In this document: positions 16,641-22,788 of the stretch, one piece after another
Position numbering within the stretch: the first letter of the stretch is position 1
Layout: every line of letters starts with the position of its first letter
Assembly: GCA_050944915.1 (NCBI GenBank)
Contig: JBMNRY010000022.1
Coordinates: forward strand, 1 to 24,946
Direction: 5' to 3'
DNA length: 24,946 bases
From: JBMNRY01 sp050944915
GTDB taxonomy: Bacteria > Bacillota > Limnochordia > JAAZLZ01
The notes under the pieces: model-generated
What the model saw: the letters and a program-made list of their open reading frames with translations, nothing else
The model's database searches: none
Told to the model about the DNA's origin: nothing
Position numbers and translations under genes: made by a program

Positions 16641-16795
16641 AAAAAAACCTTCCCACCTAAAGGCGAGAAGGATTCCGCAATGACCACCTTCATGTGATCC
16701 GGCCCAAACTGTCAGACTCCGCCGTCCTATTGTGACCCCACACCGGGAAGCGCTCTCAGTTGGGGCGCTTCTTCCCTGTCGGGTTAGGGCCTACC
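16641..16795 (-). promoter_or_regulatory. Divergent T-box-like antitermination leader of pheST
   Basis: A 10-bp terminator stem with a U7 tract (16641-16671) is preceded by a competing element at 16667-16691: GAAGG, then TGGTC as a bulge, then ATT-GCGG-AAT, then CCTTC. The TGGT bulge could pair with the ACCA end of tRNA-Phe, as in T-boxes, but the canonical TGGNACCGCG is altered. A TGAGAGC motif further upstream recalls T-box stem I. I could not find a convincing TTC/TTT specifier. A GGCCC/GGGCC pairing may enclose the upstream fold. Confidence 0.65.
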
Positions 16796-16802
16796 CTATT
16801 CT

Positions 16803-16919
16803 TCAGTTTCCCCTGCCTGCTCCGTGATTATGAACTGAAATATACTGACGATAGAGCAAATAGGCCGTAATGGATCCTGTAGCTTCAAACAGCTCCCAAA
16901 AAAAGTCAACAGGTGACAT
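16803..16919 (-). CDS. YqzL-like small protein
   Basis: A 38-residue ORF from ATG 16919 to TGA 16803. The core DFFWELFEATGSITAYLLYR closely matches my memory of the YqzL-like family (tryptophan, then an LF-x-x-TGS segment, then YLLY), a small Bacillota protein of unknown function usually found near era/recO in Bacillus. A G-rich SD (GGGCGGGGA) lies about 8 nt upstream. A near-consensus promoter lies 45 bp upstream, and the pheST leader starts right after the stop, so the gene should be transcribed whether or not pheST is attenuated. The alternative reading, a Phe-rich leader peptide (F6, F7, F11), is possible but the terminator is about 130 nt away. Confidence 0.7.
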   Translation of the reverse strand: MSPVDFFWELFEATGSITAYLLYRQYISVHNHGAGRGN

Positions 16920-16964
16920 AAAAAGGATCCCCGCCCTTTCCCATAGCATGCCTTTATTAAATTG

Positions 16965-16993
16965 ATTATAGCACACGGGTATTTCGAATTCAA
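16965..16993 (-). promoter_or_regulatory. Promoter for yqzL-like gene and pheST operon
   Basis: TTGAAT (16988-16993) and TATAAT (16965-16970) are 17 bp apart. The -35 element overlaps the TGA stop of the upstream methyltransferase gene (16990-16992). Confidence 0.85.
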
Positions 16994-17784
16994 TACAGAG
17001 CGGGCGACTCCCCCCGTCTTTGGCGTATTACCTCATAGAGTAAGACTCCCGCCGCTACAGCAGCATTTAAGGAGTCCAAACCGGGTGCTTGGGGAATATG
17101 TACCAGTTCGGCTTGAGAAGCCAGCTCTTCCCCCATACCTTGGCCTTCATTGCCGATGACGATGGCTACCGGCGAGCGCAAATCTATATCAAAATAGCTT
17201 TTGGGAGCCCGGGGTGCGGTGCCCAGCAAAGGGATCTTTGCCCTTTCACAGGCTTCAACTAATTCCCAGGGGTCTACCTGGCTGACCAAGGGTATCCGAT
17301 AGAGGGCGCCGGCGGAAGCCCTGGCCGCCTTGGGATTAAAGGGATCGACGGTCCCCTTGGTGAGAATAACCCCATGGCAACCGGCCGCGACGGCCGTTCT
17401 GAGCATCGTTCCCATGTTACCCGGATCCTGGATGCCATCGAGGATCAGCCACAAAGTCCCTTTGGGGGATAGAACTTGGTCTAATGTTGCCCGGGGCTTT
17501 TCTAAAAGCCCGATGAGGCCTTGGCTCGTGGTGGTATCACTGATGGTTTGGAAGACTTGGGGAGCAGTCTTCACCAGCTGCCAGTCTTGAAAGGGCACAA
17601 GCTGCCTTTCATCGATGGTAGGCAAATAAAAAAGGATTCCCGGGGGGCAACCGGCGGCAACTACTTCTTCCAGGGCCTTAGGGCCTTCTAAAAGGAATTG
17701 GCCCGTTTCTTCCCTGTGTTTTCGACGGAGTAGTTTTCGAGCCCCCTTGATTAACGGATTCTGCCTGCTGCTCAACAAACTCAA
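16990..17784 (-). CDS. SpoU/TrmH-family RNA 2'-O-methyltransferase
   Basis: A 264-residue protein with an N-terminal substrate-binding domain (NPLIKGARKLLRRKHREETGQFLLEG) and a C-terminal SPOUT knot fold. The three SpoU motifs are visible: ILDGIQDPGNMGTMLRTA (about 112-129), VAIVIGNEGQGM (about 211-222) and VHIPQAPGLDSLNAAVAAGVLLYE (about 233-256). Such enzymes methylate ribose 2'-OH in rRNA or tRNA using S-adenosylmethionine; resemblance is to YsgA/RlmB-type rRNA enzymes, but the target base cannot be read from sequence. The start is TTG; either 17784 or 17778 fits GAGGTG, the latter with the better spacing. It follows rplT and precedes pheST, as in many Clostridia. Confidence 0.93.
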   Translation of the reverse strand: MSLLSSRQNPLIKGARKLLRRKHREETGQFLLEGPKALEEVVAAGCPPGILFYLPTIDERQLVPFQDWQLVKTAPQVFQTISDTTTSQGLIGLLEKPRATLDQVLSPKGTLWLILDGIQDPGNMGTMLRTAVAAGCHGVILTKGTVDPFNPKAARASAGALYRIPLVSQVDPWELVEACERAKIPLLGTAPRAPKSYFDIDLRSPVAIVIGNEGQGMGEELASQAELVHIPQAPGLDSLNAAVAAGVLLYEVIRQRRGESPALY

Positions 17785-17802
17785 GGCACCTCACAGAAAT
17801 AG

Positions 17803-17826
17803 CTAAACCCCGGGTAACCCGGGGTC
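17803..17826 (-). terminator. GC-rich palindrome after rplT (weak terminator)
   Basis: ACCCCGGG-TTA-CCCGGGGT forms an 8-bp stem followed by TTAGC, without a full U-run. It lies between rplT and the methyltransferase gene and probably reduces rather than stops read-through. Confidence 0.45.
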
Positions 17827-17832
17827 TAAAAC

Positions 17833-18186
17833 TTATAATTGGGCTTTAGCCATGTCCACTAAACGGCCAAAGGCCTCGCTATCATTGACAGCCAAATCGG
17901 CCAGCATTTTGCGATTGACCTGCACTCCAGCCTTTTTCAGGCCATCGATAAAGCGGCTATAGGAGAGGCCTTGCCCCCGGGTGGCAGCGTTAATCCGGGC
18001 GATCCACAATTTGCGGAACTCCCGCTTGCGCACCCGCCGGTCCCTGTAAGCATAGCTTAGGGATTTGAGGACTTGTTGATTGGCCGGGCGGAACAGGGTC
18101 CTTTTGGAACCAAAATAGCCCTTAGCCATTTTTAGGATTTTTTTATGTCTTCTGCGGGTTACATACCCGCCTTTTACTCTGGCCAT
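17833..18186 (-). CDS. rplT: 50S ribosomal protein L20
   Basis: A 117-residue basic protein beginning MARVKGGYVTRRRHKKILK and containing the conserved LWIARINAA and YSRFIDGLKKAG segments. L20 is an early assembly protein of the large subunit and, in B. subtilis, represses the infC-rpmI-rplT operon by binding its leader. The upstream leader seen here fits that scheme. ATG start with GGAGG-type SD. Confidence 0.98.
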   Translation of the reverse strand: MARVKGGYVTRRRHKKILKMAKGYFGSKRTLFRPANQQVLKSLSYAYRDRRVRKREFRKLWIARINAATRGQGLSYSRFIDGLKKAGVQVNRKMLADLAVNDSEAFGRLVDMAKAQL

Positions 18187-18215
18187 GGATAACGCCTCCT
18201 TTGCAGGGTTTTATC

Positions 18216-18413
18216 TTAAGCATAAGGTAGCATTCTTCGAACTCGTTTTTCATCAGCGGCACTAACTACCCCTGCTTTCCGCAATTGGCGTTTCCGTTTC
18301 GCTGACTTCTTCTCGAGGATGTGGCTCTTAAATGCTTTATTCCTCCGGAATTTACCGGTACCTGTTTTCTTAAACCGTTTCGCGGCCCCGCGATGGGTTT
18401 TCATCTTCGGCAT
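18216..18413 (-). CDS. rpmI: 50S ribosomal protein L35
   Basis: A 65-residue basic protein starting MPKMKTHRGAAKRFKKTGTGK, the family signature, with HILEKKSAKRKRQLRK and a C-terminal VRRMLPY. It is the middle gene of the conserved infC-rpmI-rplT operon. Confidence 0.98.
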   Translation of the reverse strand: MPKMKTHRGAAKRFKKTGTGKFRRNKAFKSHILEKKSAKRKRQLRKAGVVSAADEKRVRRMLPYA

Positions 18414-18451
18414 AGAATTTTCCCCCCTTGTCGATGTTCATTACTAGTTAT

Positions 18452-18964
18452 CTAGTCCTGTTTGGGAGCTAAAATCATGATCATATGACGCCCTTCTAGT
18501 CTGGGAGGAGATTCAATGGCACCGACATCCTTGACCCGTTCGGCCAACTCCAGCAACCGCTTGTTCGCGAGATCGGAATGGACGATTTCTCGACCACGGA
18601 AACGGACACTGACTTTAACCTTATCCCCATCCTTGAGAAAGCGTTCTGCGTTGCGGGCTTTCACCTGAAAATCATGTTCATCGATTTTCGGGCTCATGCG
18701 CACTTCTTTAACGGAAATAACCTTTTGGCGTTTCTTGGCCTCTCGGTCCCGTTTGCTTTGTTCATACCTATATTTCCCATAATCCATAATCCGACACACA
18801 GGTGGTTTACCACCGGGTGCAACCTCTACCAAATCCAAATTCTTTTCCGCTGCTAAACGCAGACCTTCCCGTAAGGGCATCACACCTAATTGCTTGCCAT
18901 CAATGTTGATGACCCTGACCTCTCTGGCTGTAACTTGCTCATTCACCCGTAACTCCTTGCTAAT
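18452..18964 (-). CDS. infC: Translation initiation factor IF-3 with an AUU start
   Basis: A 170-residue IF3 with the N-domain (residues about 1-75, RVNEQVTAREVRVI), a lysine-rich linker and a C-domain with MSPKIDEHDFQVKARNAERFL. IF3 binds the 30S subunit and checks start-codon and initiator pairing. I extend the gene to ATT at 18964 instead of the in-frame GTG at 18946: the six extra codons give ISKELR, matching the conserved N-terminus of Bacillota IF3, and GGAGGTGAT lies at ideal spacing before ATT. A non-canonical AUU start is a known autoregulatory device for infC, since IF3 discriminates against it. The internal AAGGAG before the GTG is a weaker alternative. Confidence 0.95.
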   Translation of the reverse strand: MSKELRVNEQVTAREVRVINIDGKQLGVMPLREGLRLAAEKNLDLVEVAPGGKPPVCRIMDYGKYRYEQSKRDREAKKRQKVISVKEVRMSPKIDEHDFQVKARNAERFLKDGDKVKVSVRFRGREIVHSDLANKRLLELAERVKDVGAIESPPRLEGRHMIMILAPKQD

Positions 18965-18989
18965 ACCCTATCACCTCCGGCTAATTTTT

Positions 18990-19132
18990 CAATAAAAAAA
19001 GCGGGTTCACACCCGCTCCTTGGCTACACCACATAGAAGACACAAAAAGGCTCTTCGGTTTCGCCAACCTTGTTAACTGCTCGAGGCGTCACAAGGTGAG
19101 AAGCAGGCTGCTTCTACTTGATGCTTATAATA
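18990..19132 (-). promoter_or_regulatory. L20-type leader of infC-rpmI-rplT with terminator
   Basis: The leader begins with a hairpin AGAAGCAG/CTGCTTCT (about 19100-19117) followed by CACCTTGTGACGCC and ends in a terminator stem AGCGGG-TGTGAA-CCCGCT with a U7 tract (about 18993-19015). Placement, length and motif resemble the L20 leader known from Bacillus, in which L20 binding promotes termination. Fold was judged by eye. Confidence 0.75.
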
Positions 19133-19139
19133 CGCTAGT

Positions 19140-19148
19140 AGTATATCA
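19140..19148 (-). promoter_or_regulatory. Candidate promoter -10 for infC operon
   Basis: TATACT (19140-19145) is preceded by TG one base upstream, an extended -10. A clear -35 is missing; TTGTCT occurs at 15 bp. Confidence 0.45.
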
Positions 19149-19164
19149 TATTTTACAAGAAGAC

Positions 19165-19195
19165 AAAAGGGCCAAATGAAATTTTGGCCCTTTTT
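19165..19195 (-). terminator. Intrinsic terminator after thrS
   Basis: AAAGGGCCAAA pairs with TTTGGCCCTTT around a short loop, followed on the minus strand by a T-rich run (TTTTGTCTTCTT). It lies a few bases beyond the thrS stop codon and has U-runs in both directions. Confidence 0.85.
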
Positions 19196-19201
19196 CATCC
19201 C

Positions 19202-21109
19202 CTAATCCCGGACCTTGTCGGCCACTTCTTGGGCCATCCGTATCTGGAATTCCTCCCGGCTCATCAGGCCTAAATCACCGGCCCGTCGATGGCGGACAGA
19301 TAGGTTGCCTTCGGCTACCTCTTTATCGCCGATGATCATCATATAGGGAATCTGCTGTAGCTGGGCTTGACGGATCTTATAACCGATTTTCTCCGGCCGC
19401 CCGTCGATTTCCACCCGGAAACCTTGGGCCCTTAGTTCCTCGACCAATTCTTCCCCATACTGGTTATGACGTTCACCTACGGGCAGGACTATCCCTTGCA
19501 CCGGTGCCAACCACAAGGGGAAAGCGCCCGCATAATGCTCGATGAGGATGCCGATGAAACGTTCGATGCTGCCAAAGATGACCCGATGGATCATCACGGG
19601 GCGATGGCGTTCTCCATCTTCCCCGATATAGACCAAATCGAAACGCTCGGGCATGAGGAAGTCCAACTGGATGGTACCGCACTGCCAAGTCCGTCCTAAG
19701 GAATCCTCGAGATGGAAGTCGATCTTCGGTCCGTAGAAGGCTCCATCGCCTTCGTTGATTTTATAGGCCATCCCCCGCTCTTCTAGAGCCTCCTGTAAGG
19801 CCTTGGTGGCCTGTTCCCAGATCTCATCGGAACCCATGGAGTTTTCCGGCCGAGTACTCAATTCCACATGGTATTTAAAACCGAAGACTTCCCGATAGCA
19901 TTTATCGATCAAGTCGATAATCCGCCCAATTTCTTCGGTAATCTGGGAAGGAAGCATGAAGATGTGGGCATCATCCTGGGTAAAACAGCGGACCCGCATT
20001 AAGCCGTGGAGAACCCCCGACAGTTCATGGCGGTGAACCAGACCCAATTCGGCCCAGCGCAAGGGCAACTCCCGATAGCTATGGAGTTTCTGCTTGTACA
20101 ACAGAACAGAACCAGGACAGTTCATAGGCTTAATGGCGTAATTTTGCTCATCGATTTGGGTGAAATACATGTTCTCCTGGTAATGATCCCAATGACCAGA
20201 CCGACGCCACAACTCCTCTGAAAGGATCAAAGGTGTCTTGATTTCGTGATAACCAGCTTGATGGTGGATCTCCCGCCAAAATTCTTCTAGGGTGTTGCGC
20301 AGAACCATCCCTTTAGGCAGGAAAAAGGGAAAACCGGGACCTTCCTCGAGGATGGTGAAAAGTTCCAACTCCCTGCCTAAGCGTCGATGGTCCCGCTTGG
20401 CCGCTTCTTCCAGGACCTTTAGGTAATCCTCCAGTTGGGCCTGGCTAGGAAAAGCCGTTCCATAGATACGCTGTAACATGGGGCGATTGCTGTCACCCCG
20501 CCAATAGGCGCCAGCCACATTTAACAACTTAAAAGCCTTAATTCTACCGGTGCTGGGCAAATGGGGGCCGCGACATAAATCTTCAAATTCTCCCTGCCCA
20601 TAGGTAGAGATCTGACCATCAGTTAGCTCCTCAATGAGTTCCTGTTTGTAGACTTCACCTGCTTGGGCAAATTGTTCGATGGCCTCTTCCTTGGCTACTT
20701 CCCGTCGGCAGAAAGGTAAATCTTCTTCGATGATTTTGGCCATTTCGGCCTCGATCTGTTCTAATTCTTCCGGGGTGAATGGTTTTTCCACGGCAAAATC
20801 ATAGTAAAACCCGTTATCGATGGCCGGCCCGATCCCCAAGGCTGCATCGGGGAAAAGCCGCTGCACCGCCTGGGCCATGACGTGGGCTGTACTATGCCTG
20901 AGAATTTCCAAACCTTCCGGTGTATCTAGAGTCACAAATTCAACGGTGGCATCATCGGACAAGACTTGGCTTAAATCGACCAACTGGCCGTTGACCTTGG
21001 CGGCCACGGCAGCCTTGGCCAAGCGGGGTCCGATCTGGCGGGCGATCTCCTCCAGGGAGCTGCCCTGGGCCACTTCTATCTTGTTTCCATCGGGTAAAGT
21101 GATCTGCAC
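19202..21109 (-). CDS. thrS: Threonyl-tRNA synthetase
   Basis: A 635-residue class II synthetase. Domains in order are TGS (about 1-60, QITLPDGNKIEVAQG), the editing domain with HSTAHVMAQAV and CRGPHLPSTG, the catalytic core with the zinc-ligand segment MNCPGSVLLYK and HRHELSGVLHG, motif 3 around FGSIERFIGILIEHYAG, and a C-terminal anticodon-binding domain. Length is normal. I chose the GTG at 21109, preceded by AGGGAGGGAG; the longer reading frame to 21148 would translate through the T-box terminator hairpin and has no family counterpart. Threonine-specific T-box upstream agrees with the product. Confidence 0.97.
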   Translation of the reverse strand: MQITLPDGNKIEVAQGSSLEEIARQIGPRLAKAAVAAKVNGQLVDLSQVLSDDATVEFVTLDTPEGLEILRHSTAHVMAQAVQRLFPDAALGIGPAIDNGFYYDFAVEKPFTPEELEQIEAEMAKIIEEDLPFCRREVAKEEAIEQFAQAGEVYKQELIEELTDGQISTYGQGEFEDLCRGPHLPSTGRIKAFKLLNVAGAYWRGDSNRPMLQRIYGTAFPSQAQLEDYLKVLEEAAKRDHRRLGRELELFTILEEGPGFPFFLPKGMVLRNTLEEFWREIHHQAGYHEIKTPLILSEELWRRSGHWDHYQENMYFTQIDEQNYAIKPMNCPGSVLLYKQKLHSYRELPLRWAELGLVHRHELSGVLHGLMRVRCFTQDDAHIFMLPSQITEEIGRIIDLIDKCYREVFGFKYHVELSTRPENSMGSDEIWEQATKALQEALEERGMAYKINEGDGAFYGPKIDFHLEDSLGRTWQCGTIQLDFLMPERFDLVYIGEDGERHRPVMIHRVIFGSIERFIGILIEHYAGAFPLWLAPVQGIVLPVGERHNQYGEELVEELRAQGFRVEIDGRPEKIGYKIRQAQLQQIPYMMIIGDKEVAEGNLSVRHRRAGDLGLMSREEFQIRMAQEVADKVRD

Positions 21110-21127
21110 TCTTTCTCCCTCCCTAAT

Positions 21128-21358
21128 AAAAAAACCCCCGTCCGGCAAGGGACGAGGGAAACTCGCGGTTCCACCCTTATTGAAGGCATTTGCCTTCCGC
21201 TCTCTGGGCTGTTAACGGTGCCCGACCGGCCAAGCCTACTGATCCTTTCGGTTGGCAGCTCCGGAGTGGTAGGTCATACTAGCCTTTACCTAGGTGGGCT
21301 TTCAGCCACGGCCCTCCCTCTCTGCAGGCGGTTCTAGCGACCGTCTCCTTCATAGCTC
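21128..21358 (-). promoter_or_regulatory. T-box riboswitch, threonine-specific, controlling thrS
   Basis: The T-box core AAGGGTGGAACCGCGAG lies at 21162-21178. The terminator stem (CCCTCGTCC with GGACGGGGG) ends in a U7 tract at 21128-21134. Aligning the segment ending ACTCCGG with the tyrS leader puts ACC (Thr), at 21268-21270, exactly where tyrS has TAC. Confidence 0.95.
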
Positions 21359-21366
21359 TTGGTTAG

Positions 21367-21396
21367 ATTATACCACTAGGTATACATTTATAGCAA
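21367..21396 (-). promoter_or_regulatory. Promoter for T-box-thrS
   Basis: TATAAT (21367-21372) lies 18 bp from TTGCTA (21391-21396). The -35 consists of the last two sense codons of the DUF445 gene. Confidence 0.75.
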
Positions 21397-21984
21397 CCAT
21401 GAAGATAATAATAACTGGATTAAACCGACGATAAATCCCAATACTGCCCCCAGGAACTCTATATGGCGCAATTCCCGGGAAGCTAAACTAAGGACAAGGG
21501 CTTCTAGCTCCATCAAGTCCAATTCCCGCACCCGCTCTTCAATTACGGGACCTAGCCGGGCCTCTTCCTGGAGCTGTTTCGAGACACTCCTCGACATCTG
21601 ACCGATTAACAAATCGACCTCCCGAGTTAAAGGTTCCCTGACGTTGTTAGCCACAAATCGACGAATCTGGAGGGGAATTATCCCCGGCAGACCTTCCAAC
21701 AGGCGGTTCTCCACGTGGCGGACCACGGTATTGGTCATATTCCGACGGAATTCCCTTGTGTCGAACCTGGCCACCAGCTTGTCCATCGGCAATAATTCCG
21801 TTTCGACCACCTCAGCGATGGCCTTGGCCAGCTCCCCCTGCCGCCGCGGCAGCAGCCCTTGCAAGGTGTAACCGAATATTTTCCTGGGACGTCGGGGTAC
21901 AAAAAGCATGCGGATGGCAACCACATTAGTTAACCAACCGATCCCTGCTGCGATTAAGGGAAATACTAATAGCTCAGCAACCAC
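21388..21984 (-). CDS. DUF445 family membrane protein
   Basis: About 198 residues with an N-terminal hydrophobic segment (ELLVFPLIAAGIGWLTNVVAIRMLF) bearing the GWLTN-x-x-AI-x-MLF motif of DUF445, a charged helical central part, and a C-terminal transmembrane segment (FLGAVLGFIVGLIQLLL). This is the usual short DUF445 layout, similar to YheB-like proteins; function unknown. I prefer the GTG at 21984, 8 nt after AAAGGTGG; a GTG at 21996 is in frame but overlaps the SD. A 7-bp hairpin (TAGTCCC/GGGACTA) sits just upstream. No operon partner; thrS follows under its own promoter. Confidence 0.85.
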   Translation of the reverse strand: MVAELLVFPLIAAGIGWLTNVVAIRMLFVPRRPRKIFGYTLQGLLPRRQGELAKAIAEVVETELLPMDKLVARFDTREFRRNMTNTVVRHVENRLLEGLPGIIPLQIRRFVANNVREPLTREVDLLIGQMSRSVSKQLQEEARLGPVIEERVRELDLMELEALVLSLASRELRHIEFLGAVLGFIVGLIQLLLSSWLL

Positions 21985-22002
21985 AACACGGGCCACCTTT
22001 CT

Positions 22003-22024
22003 AGTCCCATACCCAAGGGACTAT
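22003..22024 (-). repeat. Small inverted repeat upstream of the DUF445 SD
   Basis: TAGTCCC and GGGACTA flank an 8-nt spacer directly ahead of the SD of the DUF445 gene. It may be an RNA hairpin in the 5' UTR. From here to 22194 I see no gene with a credible SD. Confidence 0.4.
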
Positions 22025-22194
22025 TTAAGCAAATCCATTTGTTGTATTATTCTACCCCGTTGTTCTCTCTCCACCAGGCCCCTTCCTAGTCGGACCCTAG
22101 CTGCTACCCTTTACGCTCCTATGGATTCTAAGACTCTCCAATCCCTTACCGTAATATATGTCCGATCCAGCAGCGTCGTCCTAAACATGAAAGA

Positions 22195-22215
22195 ACCCGG
22201 TCGCAATGACCGGGT
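22195..22215 (-). terminator. Terminator of the Cys-Val-Gly tRNA operon
   Basis: ACCCGGTC-ATTGC-GACCGGGT forms a perfect 8-bp stem, followed by TCTTTC on the minus strand. It lies just beyond tRNA-Gly. Confidence 0.75.
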
Positions 22216-22226
22216 CTAATAGACAA

Positions 22227-22301
22227 TGGAGCGGAAGACGGGATTTGAACCCGCGGCCCCCACCTTGGCAAGGTGGTGTTCTACCACTGAACTACTTCCG
22301 C
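22227..22301 (-). tRNA. tRNA-Gly (GCC), copy 1
   Basis: A full cloverleaf is visible: acceptor GCGGAAG/CTTCCGC, D-arm with AGTGGTAGA, anticodon loop TTGCCAA giving GCC, T-arm GGTTCAAATCC. CCA is encoded. All 75 bases are identical to the copy at 24303-24377. Confidence 0.98.
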
Positions 22302-22305
22302 AAGA

Positions 22306-22381
22306 TGGTGGGAAAGAAGGGACTCGAACCCTTGGCCTCCACCATGTCAAGGTGGCGATCTAACCAACTGATCTACTTCCC
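22306..22381 (-). tRNA. tRNA-Val (GAC)
   Basis: Cloverleaf with acceptor GGGAAG, anticodon loop TTGACAT giving GAC, T-arm GGTTCGAGTCC and encoded CCA. The seventh acceptor pair is a U-C mismatch and the sixth a G-U. It is separated from its tRNA neighbours by 4 and 15 bases. Confidence 0.96.
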
Positions 22382-22396
22382 CACACGTGATGTTTA

Positions 22397-22472
22397 TGGA
22401 GGCGGCACCCAGATTTGAACTGGGGAATAGCGGTTTTGCAGACCGCCGCCTTAGCCACTTGGCTATGCCGCC
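22397..22472 (-). tRNA. tRNA-Cys (GCA)
   Basis: Acceptor GGCGGCA/TGCCGCC, anticodon loop CTGCAAA giving GCA, T-arm AGTTCAAATCT, encoded CCA. First gene of the Cys-Val-Gly tRNA operon. Confidence 0.97.
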
Positions 22473-22499
22473 CAATACTTAATGCTATCGGCACTGATT

Positions 22500-22529
22500 A
22501 TGATACCTGATCTACCCCCTGGATGTCAA
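22500..22529 (-). promoter_or_regulatory. Promoter of the Cys-Val-Gly tRNA operon
   Basis: TTGACA (22524-22529) and TATCAT (22500-22505) are 18 bp apart, followed by tRNA-Cys about 28 bp downstream. The stretch 22530-22709 between this promoter and the next holds no convincing gene or known riboswitch motif. Confidence 0.85.
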
Positions 22530-22709
22530 GACCGACAAAGATAGTTTTTTGCCGCCCACGGCCAATACCCCTCGAATTTGGCGTTTTTTGGGAGGAATGA
22601 TGGTCTTCTATCCACGATCCTCGAGAAAGAATCAGCTTCGTGCAACCCTGCTACTGTGGGAGACTCCACTCAAATTGTGAAGATTTAACCAAGGGAGTAT
22701 TCTCCTTCC

Positions 22710-22738
22710 TTGTCAGACCATCCCCCGTCCCTTATAAT
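22710..22738 (+). promoter_or_regulatory. Promoter of the PAS-GGDEF-HD gene
   Basis: TTGTCA (22710-22715) and TATAAT (22733-22738) are separated by 17 bp, giving a 5' UTR of roughly 45 nt. Confidence 0.85.
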
Positions 22739-22788
22739 AGAAGGTAAGTTTTGGTAATCAGCCCTTAGCCCGTGAGGAGGATCTCCAT

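Noticed and set aside
21110..21148. Longer thrS reading frame from 21148
   Set aside because: It would translate the T-box terminator hairpin; GTG at 21109 has the SD and matches the normal TGS-domain start.
22111..22188. A 25-codon minus-strand ORF (starting MFRTTLLDR) between the DUF445 gene and the tRNA operon
   Set aside because: No SD precedes the ATG, which directly follows the tRNA terminator; no family resemblance.
22206..22418. Plus-strand open frame over the tRNA cluster
   Set aside because: It is antisense to tRNA genes; such tRNA-antisense frames are common artefacts.
22597..22680. A 27-codon plus-strand ORF (starting MMVFYPRSS) with GGGAGGA just ahead
   Set aside because: The SD-like run is too close to the first ATG, there is no promoter before it and the peptide looks random.
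22640..22700. Possible cobalamin or other riboswitch upstream of the PAS-GGDEF-HD gene
   Set aside because: A short stretch looked reminiscent, but it lies upstream of the gene's own promoter and lacks the conserved core.
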